Below, in pieces: positions 1 through 4,889 of a DNA stretch of 7,224 bases. This DNA is from CAYVZZ01 sp964456185 (GTDB lineage: Bacteria > Pseudomonadota > Gammaproteobacteria > Pseudomonadales > Alcanivoracaceae), in NCBI GenBank assembly GCA_964456185.1, contig CAYVZZ010000116.1, positions 1 to 7,224 of the forward strand. Reading direction: 5' to 3'. The first letter of the stretch is position 1; the number at the start of each line of letters is the position of its first letter. The notes under the pieces were generated by a model that was given only the letters and a program-made list of their open reading frames with translations, was not told the origin of the DNA and did not search any database. The position numbers were made by a program, and so were the translations under genes.

Positions 1-1
1 C

Positions 2-511
2 CATGTGACGGGGCTGGGCGAGCTGCGCGAGCAAACGAACTGCATCACGCTCATGGGCGAGCGCTCGAAAGCCGCTTGTGTGAGTGACCATGTCACCGAT
101 AACCAGCTGTTGGAGGTGGATGGCATTCAGTTGCAAGCGCTCTACACCCCGGGGCATACCGATGAATCGTTCAGTTTTGTGCTCAACCCCAACAAACCCA
201 AAGCCGTGTTTACCGGCGATGCCTTGTTGATTCGCGGCAGTGGCCGTACCGATTTTCAAAATGGCAATGCCGGCGATTCCTGGGACTCCATTCAGCGTTT
301 GTTTGGCCTGCCCGATGAGACGCTGGTGTATCCGGGGCACGACTACCACGGGCGCACAGTATCCAGCATTGGTGAGGAAAAGCGCTTTAATCCGCGTGTG
401 GCGGGGAAAACACGCGAGGAATATATCGACATCATGAATAACCTCAATTTGGCCGACCCGAAAATGATGGATGTGGCGGTGCCTGCCAATCTGAAGTGTG
501 GCATGGAGTAG
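2..511 (+). CDS. pdo: ETHE1-type persulfide dioxygenase, 3' part (5' end outside window)
   Basis: Metallo-beta-lactamase-fold non-haem iron enzyme that oxidises glutathione persulfide to sulfite and glutathione in the cytoplasm. The frame is open to the left edge. The first visible residues, HVTGLGELRE, continue the family's THxHxDH motif, so roughly 70 N-terminal residues are missing. Visible family marks are TPGHTDES (iron-ligand His), FTGDALLIRGSGRTDF (iron-ligand Asp followed by the substrate-pocket Arg region), YPGHDYHGRTVSS and the ending VPANLKCGME, which closely parallels the C-terminus of human ETHE1 including its cysteine. The GTG at 5-7 is an internal Val codon, not a start. The next gene begins 3 nt after the stop and takes its ribosome binding site (GGAG, 505-508) from the end of this gene, so the two are co-transcribed. 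Neighbours of the PmpAB and CsoR type support a sulfide/persulfide detoxification role. Identification is firm; substrate preference is inferred. Confidence 0.93.
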   Translation, partial: HVTGLGELREQTNCITLMGERSKAACVSDHVTDNQLLEVDGIQLQALYTPGHTDESFSFVLNPNKPKAVFTGDALLIRGSGRTDFQNGNAGDSWDSIQRLFGLPDETLVYPGHDYHGRTVSSIGEEKRFNPRVAGKTREEYIDIMNNLNLADPKMMDVAVPANLKCGME

Positions 512-514
512 ATC

Positions 515-964
515 ATGGAAATTGTGAACTTTACGCCGGTTGAAGGGCTGGTTGGCGGCCTGTTAATCGGCCTTGCTGTGGTGGCGTGGCTGTGGCTATC
601 GGGTCGCGTGACCGGTTGCAGTGGCATCTTGCATGGCGCAGTGTTTGAGAAAACCTCCGGCGAGCGGGGCTGGCGTTGGCTGTATATGGCGGGACTAATT
701 ATTGGCGTGGTGCTATATCAAGCCTTGCATTCGGTTGGGTTGCCGGGCGCGCATTTTACGGTGGATTTGCAAGTGAGCGGTGGCGTGATGCTGCTGGCCG
801 GTTTGCTGGTGGGTTTTGGCACCCGTCTGGGCAATGGTTGCACGTCCGGGCACGGTGTTTGCGGCATTTCACGCTGGTCGATGCGCTCCATCGTCGCCAC
901 TTGTGTGTTCATGCTGTTTGGTTTTGTCAGTGTTTGGGTGTTCCAGCACCTGTTGGGGGTGTGA
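515..964 (+). CDS. pmpA: YeeE/YedE-family membrane protein PmpA
   Basis: Inner-membrane protein of 149 residues from the sulphur-transport (YeeE/YedE) family, the first half of a PmpA/PmpB pair thought to move a sulfur species such as thiosulfate or persulfide sulfur. Hydrophobic segments lie at about residues 10-29, 57-72, 88-103 and 125-147. The conserved glycine/cysteine signatures are GRVTGCSGI (Cys35) and GFGTRLGNGCTSGHGVCG (Cys109, Cys116); in the structurally known YeeE thiosulfate transporter such cysteines line the substrate path. The ATG at 515 was chosen because GGAG (505-508) sits 6 nt upstream and the membrane segment starts soon after. It lies 3 nt after the dioxygenase stop and 1 nt before pmpB, an operon layout known from bigR-pmpAB-blh clusters. 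The family is clear; the transported species is not shown by the sequence. Confidence 0.87.
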   Translation: MEIVNFTPVEGLVGGLLIGLAVVAWLWLSGRVTGCSGILHGAVFEKTSGERGWRWLYMAGLIIGVVLYQALHSVGLPGAHFTVDLQVSGGVMLLAGLLVGFGTRLGNGCTSGHGVCGISRWSMRSIVATCVFMLFGFVSVWVFQHLLGV

Positions 965-965
965 C

Positions 966-1391
966 ATGATTCAGTTGATGGCATTGTTAATTGGTGTGTT
1001 GTTCGGTTTGGGTTTGGCCGTTTCGGGCATGATTAGTCCGGCCAAAGTGATTGGTTTTCTCGATATTTCCGGCCAGTGGGACCCCACTTTGGCGTTCGTC
1101 ATGGGCGGTGCCGTGCTGGTGGCAATGCCCGCATTTTGGGCGGCTAAAAAAGCACGCAAGCCGTTGTTGGCTGCCGAGTTTCGCTTGCCCACGCGTAAAG
1201 ATATTGACGGCAAGTTGCTATTGGGGGCGGCGGTGTTCGGCATTGGCTGGGGCTTGGCAGGTTTCTGCCCGGGGCCGGCGATAGCCGCCTTGAGCAGCCT
1301 GCAGTGGCCAGTGTTGGGCTTTGTTGTGGCCATGTTGGCAGGACAATGGCTGGCCGACCAGTTGAACAAACGCTGGGGGGCTTCCTCATGA
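966..1391 (+). CDS. pmpB: YeeE/YedE-family membrane protein PmpB
   Basis: Second half of the PmpAB pair, 141 residues, inner membrane. Family marks are SGMISPAKVIGFLD near the N-terminus, the segment WDPTLAFVMGGAV, and GWGLAGFCPGPAIAAL, where Cys101 is the likely sulfur-handling residue. Membrane segments lie at about residues 3-22, 41-59, 84-101 and 115-131. The frame stays open further upstream (to 816), but that stretch is the shifted frame of pmpA. The ATG at 966 gives the normal family N-terminus and follows the pmpA stop by 1 nt, with a G-rich ribosome binding site (955-960) inside pmpA. The stop (TGA, 1389-1391) overlaps the ATG of the next gene as ATGA, so the repressor is translationally coupled. 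Being a separate gene from pmpA rather than one long YeeE protein is normal for Pmp-type pairs. Confidence 0.87.
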   Translation: MIQLMALLIGVLFGLGLAVSGMISPAKVIGFLDISGQWDPTLAFVMGGAVLVAMPAFWAAKKARKPLLAAEFRLPTRKDIDGKLLLGAAVFGIGWGLAGFCPGPAIAALSSLQWPVLGFVVAMLAGQWLADQLNKRWGASS

Positions 1392-1666
1392 ATGCCCTAC
1401 TAACCGAAGCTGACCGCCGCAAAAAAATTGCCATGCGCCTAGCCCGCATCGAAGGGCAGGTGCGTGGCATCAAAAAGCTGGTGGAAGACGGCAGTGAGTG
1501 CGAAAAGGTCGCCATGCAAATGGCCGCCACGCGCAAAGCGTTGGATAAAGCCTTTTATCAGATGCTCTCCTGCGGCCTGCAAGTGCAGATGGATGAAGCC
1601 CAGCAGGTGGACGATTTGCGTGATGGCGTGGATGAGCTGGCCAGGCTGCTATCGAAGTATGCCTGA
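1388..1666 (+). CDS. CsoR/CstR-family transcriptional repressor
   Basis: All-helical DUF156 repressor of 92 residues, the family of CsoR (copper), FrmR (formaldehyde), RcnR (nickel) and CstR (persulfide). The helix-1 signature RLARIEGQVRGIKKLVEDG is clear, followed by the first sensing cysteine, Cys38 (SECEKV). The usual partner positions are His at +25 and Cys at +29 from it. Here +25 is Gly and +29 is Gln, and the only other cysteine is Cys62 at +24 (MLSCGLQVQ). The absent His argues against copper or formaldehyde sensing. The two cysteines and the operon argue for a persulfide sensor of CstR type with altered spacing. The start is the ATG at 1388 within the ATGA overlap with pmpB, with a GGGGGG stretch 7 nt upstream; an in-frame GTG at 1304 lies inside pmpB and would add unrelated residues. 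It probably autoregulates the operon from an operator left of the window. Confidence 0.9.
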   Translation: MNALLTEADRRKKIAMRLARIEGQVRGIKKLVEDGSECEKVAMQMAATRKALDKAFYQMLSCGLQVQMDEAQQVDDLRDGVDELARLLSKYA

Positions 1667-1739
1667 CTTGCAACAGTCTGTTCCATAATCATGGCTTCTC
1701 TTTTGGCCAATTGTCCGCAGAATAGGGGGCGATGACTTA

Positions 1740-1801
1740 TTAAGGAACCTCTGATCAAGTCCTCGCTGCGAACAGCTAGGACTTGATCAGAGGTTCCTTA
1801 A
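1740..1801. repeat. Perfect 24-bp inverted repeat, MITE-like palindrome
   Basis: Two perfectly complementary 24-nt arms (1740-1763 and 1778-1801) enclose 14 nt. Inside, GCTG (1765-1768) pairs with CAGC (1773-1776) around a CGAA loop, leaving a single C/T mismatch, so almost all 62 nt fold. The outermost four bases are TTAA on both sides. TTAA is itself palindromic, so it could be a target-site duplication or simply part of the arms. No open reading frame fits inside. No T-run follows either arm, so it does not look like a standard intrinsic terminator, although it could still act as one or stabilise transcript ends. It lies between the csoR-like gene and the pirin gene and ends 9 nt before the pirin ribosome binding site. 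The best reading is a small non-autonomous transposon relic or a dispersed palindromic repeat; no second copy is present in the window. Confidence 0.85.
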
Positions 1802-1822
1802 GCGAGTCCCAAGGAGACAATC

Positions 1823-2656
1823 ATGACTGATCGACGCGTTACCCAACAATGGCAAGCCATGAACACCAGCGACGGGGCAGGCGTGCGCTTGAAGCGGGCG
1901 CTGGGTTTCCGCCAGGACGTGCGCATGGACCCGTTTTTAATGATGGATGCCTTTTCATCGGATAATCCGGACGATTATGTGGCTGGTTTTCCCGCGCATC
2001 CCCATCGCGGTTTTGAAACCGTTACCTACATCATCGACGGCCACATGCAGCACCGTGACCACCTGGGCAATGAAGGCGATTTGCAAACCGGTGGCGTGCA
2101 GTGGATGACCGCCGGGCGTGGCATCGTGCATGAAGAAATGCCACAGCAGAAAGACGGCTTGCTACGCGGCTTTCAAATCTGGCTCAACCTGCCTGCTGCT
2201 GACAAGATGCAACCGGCGCATTATGAAGACGTGCCGAGCGAGTCCATGCCGTGGCAGCCCTTGGCCAATGGCGGCAGCGCCAAGCTCATTGCGGGCACTA
2301 TCGAGGGTAACCAGTTGCGGGCCGATGACAGCCGTGTCACCCGGCCAATTATTGCCGACATCAAACTGGCTGCCGGACGTGAGAACCTGCAAGTGCCTGC
2401 CGACCAGCAAGTGTTGGTGTATGTGTTGGAAGGGAAATTGACGGTTGGTGCTACCGAACTCGTAGAAAGCGACACCGCCTTTCTCGACGGCGGCGACACC
2501 TTAACCGTCGATGCCAACGCCCCGGCACGCTTCATGCTGCTCACCGGCAAGCCACTCAACGAGCCGGTTGTGCAATACGGCCCCTTCGTGATGAACACCC
2601 GCGAAGAAATCGAGCAAGCCTTGAGCGATTACCGCAACGGACGTTTAACGGCTTGA
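1823..2656 (+). CDS. Pirin family protein (bicupin)
   Basis: Cytoplasmic bicupin of 277 residues, a typical pirin length. The N-terminal cupin carries the metal site seen in human pirin and E. coli YhhW: His59 and His61 in HPHRGFETVTY, and His103 with Glu105 in GRGIVHEEMP; spacing matches the human ligands 56/58/101/103 within one residue. The signature RMDPFLMMDAF lies at residues 34-44. The C-terminal cupin (about residues 150-260) has no obvious metal set and ends with FVMNTREEIEQALSDYRNGR, common in bacterial pirins. Some bacterial pirins have quercetin 2,3-dioxygenase activity and others bind regulatory or metabolic partners, so the exact role is open. AAGGAG at 1811-1816 sits 6 nt before the ATG, an excellent ribosome binding site. 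It is probably its own transcription unit, because the palindrome at 1740-1801 separates it from the sulfur operon; readthrough is possible. Confidence 0.95.
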   Translation: MTDRRVTQQWQAMNTSDGAGVRLKRALGFRQDVRMDPFLMMDAFSSDNPDDYVAGFPAHPHRGFETVTYIIDGHMQHRDHLGNEGDLQTGGVQWMTAGRGIVHEEMPQQKDGLLRGFQIWLNLPAADKMQPAHYEDVPSESMPWQPLANGGSAKLIAGTIEGNQLRADDSRVTRPIIADIKLAAGRENLQVPADQQVLVYVLEGKLTVGATELVESDTAFLDGGDTLTVDANAPARFMLLTGKPLNEPVVQYGPFVMNTREEIEQALSDYRNGRLTA

Positions 2657-2660
2657 TAAA

Positions 2661-2700
2661 TGGAAGGGGGGATAGGGTGCTACTCTATTCTCCTTTTCCA
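2661..2700. terminator. Possible bidirectional terminator hairpin
   Basis: The stretch from TGGAAGGGGGG to CTCCTTTTCCA folds as an imperfect hairpin. The outer stem pairs TGGAA with TTCCA and continues through G-C and G-U pairs; the inner stem pairs ATAGGGT (2672-2678) with ACTCTAT (2682-2688) around a 3-nt loop. It lies 4 nt after the pirin stop and overlaps the last codons of the toxin gene on the other strand. On the minus strand it is followed by TTTATC, on the plus strand by AATAAC, so neither side has a strong U-tract and efficiency is uncertain. Confidence 0.45.
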
Positions 2701-2976
2701 AATAACGGGATCACGACGACAGTGTAAAACGCCGATAACGACAATGTCGGTATCCGTAACGCAATAATAAATCGCAAAGGGAAAGTGGTGTGTCAGAACG
2801 CGTCTGACATTCTGCGTGACAACTGGGTAAAGCGCGGGATGTTGTGAAATACGATGGAAAGTAGATCGGGTTTCATCGAGAAACCGTTGCCCCAATCCCT
2901 TGTGTTGATGTTCGTACCAGTGTGCGGCTGAGTACAAATCCTCTTCAGCTTCCTGCCGAAGGTGTACTGTTTTCAT
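2680..2976 (-). CDS. Type II toxin, RelE/ParE superfamily
   Basis: Small basic toxin of 98 residues, the usual ParE/RelE length. Family features in order are an N-terminal strand then AEEDLYSAAHWYEHQHKGLG (two helices), FLDETRSTFHRISQHPALYP, the core RRVLTHHFPFAIYY and the closing strand IGVLHCRRDPVIWKRR. The FP-IYY and H-RRDP-W pattern is typical of ParE-like members, which poison DNA gyrase, while RelE members cut mRNA on the ribosome; sequence alone does not settle which. The ATG directly abuts the antitoxin stop with no gap, so translation is coupled. The stop lies inside a possible terminator hairpin. Base composition is lower in GC than in the flanking genes, consistent with horizontal acquisition. 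Nothing suggests truncation. Confidence 0.88.
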   Translation of the reverse strand: MKTVHLRQEAEEDLYSAAHWYEHQHKGLGQRFLDETRSTFHRISQHPALYPVVTQNVRRVLTHHFPFAIYYCVTDTDIVVIGVLHCRRDPVIWKRRIE

Positions 2977-3186
2977 TTATAAGCTCTGTTGAATATCCTC
3001 TAGCACGTCTTCCACAGGGCGGCCTTTATTGCCATCCCTTTTATAAGCGGCAAGGCGTTCATTAATGACGCTTTGATGTGCTTCCGGAAGCGGCAATTGC
3101 GACGGATCTTTTGCGATGCTGTCCCATAGCACATCAATCAGTTGCAATTTTTCTTCAACAGACAAGTTTTGAATGGTGGCATTCAT
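2977..3186 (-). CDS. Antitoxin, addiction module protein family (TIGR02574-like)
   Basis: Antitoxin of 69 residues belonging to the short addiction-module family that pairs with ParE/RelE toxins. The signature LSVEEKLQLIDVLWDSIAKD spans residues 8-27. It is followed by LPLPEAHQSVINERLAAYKRD and a C-terminal segment rich in acidic residues (GRPVEDVLEDIQQSL) that would wrap the toxin. The start is set by AAGGAG (minus strand, 3194-3199) 7 nt before the ATG. The gene precedes the toxin, and its TAA abuts the toxin's ATG, the standard order for this type. The predicted complex is a tight protein pair in the cytoplasm that neutralises the toxin. No DNA-binding domain is obvious in so short a protein, so autoregulation is not evident. 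Confidence 0.88.
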   Translation of the reverse strand: MNATIQNLSVEEKLQLIDVLWDSIAKDPSQLPLPEAHQSVINERLAAYKRDGNKGRPVEDVLEDIQQSL

Positions 3187-3210
3187 GTGTTGTCTCCTTG
3201 GTTCGTTTTC

Positions 3211-3219
3211 AGCATATCA
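3211..3219 (-). promoter_or_regulatory. Candidate extended -10 promoter of the toxin-antitoxin operon
   Basis: Read on the minus strand, TGATATGCT forms an extended -10 element (TG, one base, TATGCT with four of six consensus matches). It would start transcription about 20 nt before the antitoxin ATG, with the AAGGAG ribosome binding site just inside the message. No convincing -35 box was found, which extended -10 promoters tolerate. Confidence 0.3.
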
Positions 3220-3236
3220 CATAAGCGGTTGGTGTC

Positions 3237-3265
3237 TTGTACGATAGCGTTGGTTTGGCAACAAT
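3237..3265 (+). promoter_or_regulatory. Weak candidate promoter of the hemerythrin-prpF pair
   Basis: TTGTAC (3237-3242) and AACAAT (3260-3265) are separated by 17 bp, with three and four of six consensus matches. The start site would fall near 3272, inside the short palindrome at 3265-3278. It points away from the antitoxin promoter, making this a divergent region. The match is weak and this is the only spacing-compatible pair I found. Confidence 0.25.
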
Positions 3266-3278
3266 AGGCTAAAGCCTA
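3265..3278. promoter_or_regulatory. Short palindrome before the hemerythrin gene, possible operator
   Basis: TAGGCT (3265-3270) and AGCCTA (3273-3278) form a perfect 6-bp inverted repeat with a 2-nt AA spacer. It sits 2 nt before the AAGGAA ribosome binding site (3281-3286) and overlaps the predicted transcription start. A 2-nt loop is too tight for a full RNA hairpin, so a protein-binding site is the likelier reading. Chance occurrence is not excluded. Confidence 0.3.
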
Positions 3279-3293
3279 GCAAGGAACAGGATT

Positions 3294-3749
3294 ATGCCAA
3301 CCAACGCCGAGTTGTTGACCGAGCAGCACCGCCAGATTGACCAGGGAATTGTCGGGCTGGTGGATGGTTCGGGCAGTCGTGCCGAGTTTACCGAAGCGAT
3401 TTATTTGCTGCGCAAACACATTTATGTGGAAGAAGCGCTGCTGTTTCCGGTGATTTACGAAGATGAAGGCCGCCACATGGCGCTGGCGCAGATGAAACAC
3501 GAGCATGGCGATATGTGGCCGCATATCGAGCATTTGGTGGAGCTAATTGAAAACAAGGCGTTTCTGGAAGACATGCTGGCCGATGCCGAAGCCTTGATTG
3601 AAATGCAGCAAATTCACGACCCCAAGGAAGAAGAGGCCATTTACTCGGTGGCCGAGCGTTACCAACCCACCGGTGACCAGCCCACCCTGGAAGCCGCCTT
3701 TGCCGATACCGACATCCCGGAAGGCTGGCGTTGTCAGGAAGCGCCGTGA
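3294..3749 (+). CDS. Hemerythrin-like HHE domain protein
   Basis: Soluble four-helix protein of 151 residues expected to bind a di-iron centre. Candidate ligands follow the HHE pattern: His12 (EQHRQID), His42 and Glu46 (LRKHIYVEEALLFPV), His69 and/or His71 (MKHEHGDMW), then His108 and Glu112 (IHDPKEEEAIYSVAER). After the bundle comes a short tail ending PEGWRCQEAP. Hemerythrin-like proteins bind O2 or NO, or store and deliver iron; the sequence does not say which. The ATG at 3294 follows AAGGAA (3281-3286) by 7 nt. The stop TGA overlaps the GTG start of the PrpF-family gene (GTGA), so the two are translated together and probably share a function. The antitoxin gene diverges 107 nt upstream. 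Confidence 0.87.
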   Translation: MPTNAELLTEQHRQIDQGIVGLVDGSGSRAEFTEAIYLLRKHIYVEEALLFPVIYEDEGRHMALAQMKHEHGDMWPHIEHLVELIENKAFLEDMLADAEALIEMQQIHDPKEEEAIYSVAERYQPTGDQPTLEAAFADTDIPEGWRCQEAP

Positions 3750-4888
3750 ACCAGCGGGCGATTCCTGCCGTCTGGATGCGCGGCGGCACCAGTAAGGGGC
3801 TGTTTTTCAAAGCGAGCGATTTACCGGCCGACTCATGCGAGCGTGATGCGTTGTTACTGCGCGCCATTGGCAGCCCGGATCCCTTTGGCAAGCAAATCGA
3901 CGGGGTGGGAGGCGCCACCTCCAGCACCTCGAAGATTGTGATTCTCAAGCCATCCACACGCCCCGGCTTTGATGTCGATTATCTTTTCGGCCATGTGTCG
4001 ATTAATGGCTGTCATATTGATTATTCCGGCAATTGCGGAAACCTCACTACGGCGGTGGGGGTCTTTGCAGTTGAAGCGGGTTGGGTGAATAGCGACAACC
4101 GAAAAACGAAAGGTGAACCCGCCTGTGTGCGCATTTGGCAGGAGAACATTGGTAAACCGTTAACAGTGACCGTGCCGTTGACGGCAGACGGTCAGGCACA
4201 AACCAGCGGCGATTACGCCATGGCGGGCGTGCCCTTCAAAGGCGCGCGCATTGATGTGGGCTTTTTGGAGCCACAAGCGCCGGATGCTGTTTTCCCCACT
4301 GGTAATTTGGTGGATATGCTTGAATGGCGCGGCAAAAGCTTGCCTGCCACCTTAATCGACGTAGGCAACCCGACCGTATTTATCAACGCCGCGGATCTCG
4401 GCTTAACCGCCACCGAGACGCCAGCACAGCTGGATGCCACCCCGCAGCTGTTGGACACCATCGAAACATTGCGCCGACAAGCCACCGTAAAAATGGGGTT
4501 GGCGACTAGTCTGGAAGACGCCGCTGCTCGTCCGGCCACCCCCAAAGTCGCTCTGCTGACACCGGCGCAACACTACCAAGCGACGTCGGGTGATGACATT
4601 AAAGCTAATGACATAAGTCTTTGTGCGCGCATCTTTTCCATGGGACGCGCCCATCATGCCTTTACCGGCACAGGTGCAGTGGCATTAGGCGCGGCGGCCG
4701 CCATTCCCGGCACTCTAGTGGCAAAGGCTTGTGGTAAGGCAATACAGGAAGTGGTGATAGGTCATGCAGCCGGTACCATGGATGTGGCCGCTAATGTCAC
4801 CCCTAGCCACCAAGGCTGGCAAATTCACCAGGTTACCCTGGCGCGTACCGCGCGTACCTTGATGCGCGGCGAGGTTATGGTGCCATAA
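3746..4888 (+). CDS. prpF: PrpF-family isomerase (2-methylaconitate cis-trans isomerase type)
   Basis: Cytoplasmic isomerase of 380 residues with the diaminopimelate-epimerase-like two-domain fold. PrpF isomerises 2-methylaconitate in the AcnD-dependent 2-methylcitrate route of propionate breakdown. Signatures are VWMRGGTSKGLFF (residues 9-21), GGATSSTSKIVIL with candidate catalytic Lys63, and IDYSGNCGNLTTAVG with Cys97. The 34-residue gap between Lys63 and Cys97 equals that between Lys73 and Cys107 of the characterised Shewanella enzyme. The C-terminal half has GNPTVFINAADLG and MGRAHHAFTGTGAV, also conserved. The start is taken as GTG 3746, overlapping the hemerythrin stop and preceded by AGGA (3736-3739) at 6 nt; a TTG at 3731 would add five residues with no better ribosome binding site. 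No prpB, prpC or acnD is in view, so related tautomerase activities (such as 4-oxalomesaconate tautomerase) remain possible. Its end overlaps the convergent gene by 14 nt. Confidence 0.9.
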   Translation: MNQRAIPAVWMRGGTSKGLFFKASDLPADSCERDALLLRAIGSPDPFGKQIDGVGGATSSTSKIVILKPSTRPGFDVDYLFGHVSINGCHIDYSGNCGNLTTAVGVFAVEAGWVNSDNRKTKGEPACVRIWQENIGKPLTVTVPLTADGQAQTSGDYAMAGVPFKGARIDVGFLEPQAPDAVFPTGNLVDMLEWRGKSLPATLIDVGNPTVFINAADLGLTATETPAQLDATPQLLDTIETLRRQATVKMGLATSLEDAAARPATPKVALLTPAQHYQATSGDDIKANDISLCARIFSMGRAHHAFTGTGAVALGAAAAIPGTLVAKACGKAIQEVVIGHAAGTMDVAANVTPSHQGWQIHQVTLARTARTLMRGEVMVP

Positions 4889-4889
4889 C
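4874..4889. other. Palindromic junction of two convergent, overlapping genes
   Basis: GTTATGG (4874-4880) and CCATAAC (4883-4889) are perfect 7-bp arms around TG. The plus-strand stop of prpF (TAA, 4886-4888) lies in one arm and the minus-strand stop of the RND fusion gene (TAA, 4877-4875) in the other. There is no intergenic space, so any terminator for either gene would have to lie inside the opposing coding region; none with a T-run was recognised. Confidence 0.6.

Noticed and set aside
816..965. In-frame upstream extension of pmpB
   Set aside because: It is the shifted frame of pmpA, gives cysteine-rich non-family sequence, and the ATG at 966 matches the family N-terminus.
1304..1387. 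GTG-initiated longer form of the CsoR-like repressor
   Set aside because: The extra residues lie wholly in pmpB and do not belong to the family. The ATG within ATGA has good spacing to a G-rich site.
1144..1536. 130-residue open frame on the minus strand across pmpB and the repressor
   Set aside because: Low-complexity Ser/Pro/Arg-rich translation typical of an antisense shadow over GC-rich genes; both sense genes are clearly real.
1667..1739. Promoter for the pirin gene left of the palindrome
   Set aside because: TTGTCC (1711-1716) with ACTTAT (1735-1740) has acceptable spacing but a poor -10 match. I could not support a specific promoter.
1740..1801. Palindrome as an intrinsic terminator of the sulfur operon
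   Set aside because: No T-run follows on either strand and the arms are AT/GC mixed and unusually long, so I list it as a repeat, while allowing it may still affect transcript ends.
2221..2598. 125-residue open frame antisense to pirin
   Set aside because: The sense frame carries all pirin metal ligands; the antisense product resembles nothing and is Ser-rich.
3731..3745. TTG start for prpF
   Set aside because: It adds five non-conserved residues. The GTG at 3746 overlaps the upstream stop and has a properly spaced AGGA.
3388..3957. 189-residue open frame on the minus strand
   Set aside because: Antisense shadow of the hemerythrin and prpF genes, with no recognisable domain and no ribosome binding site considered convincing.
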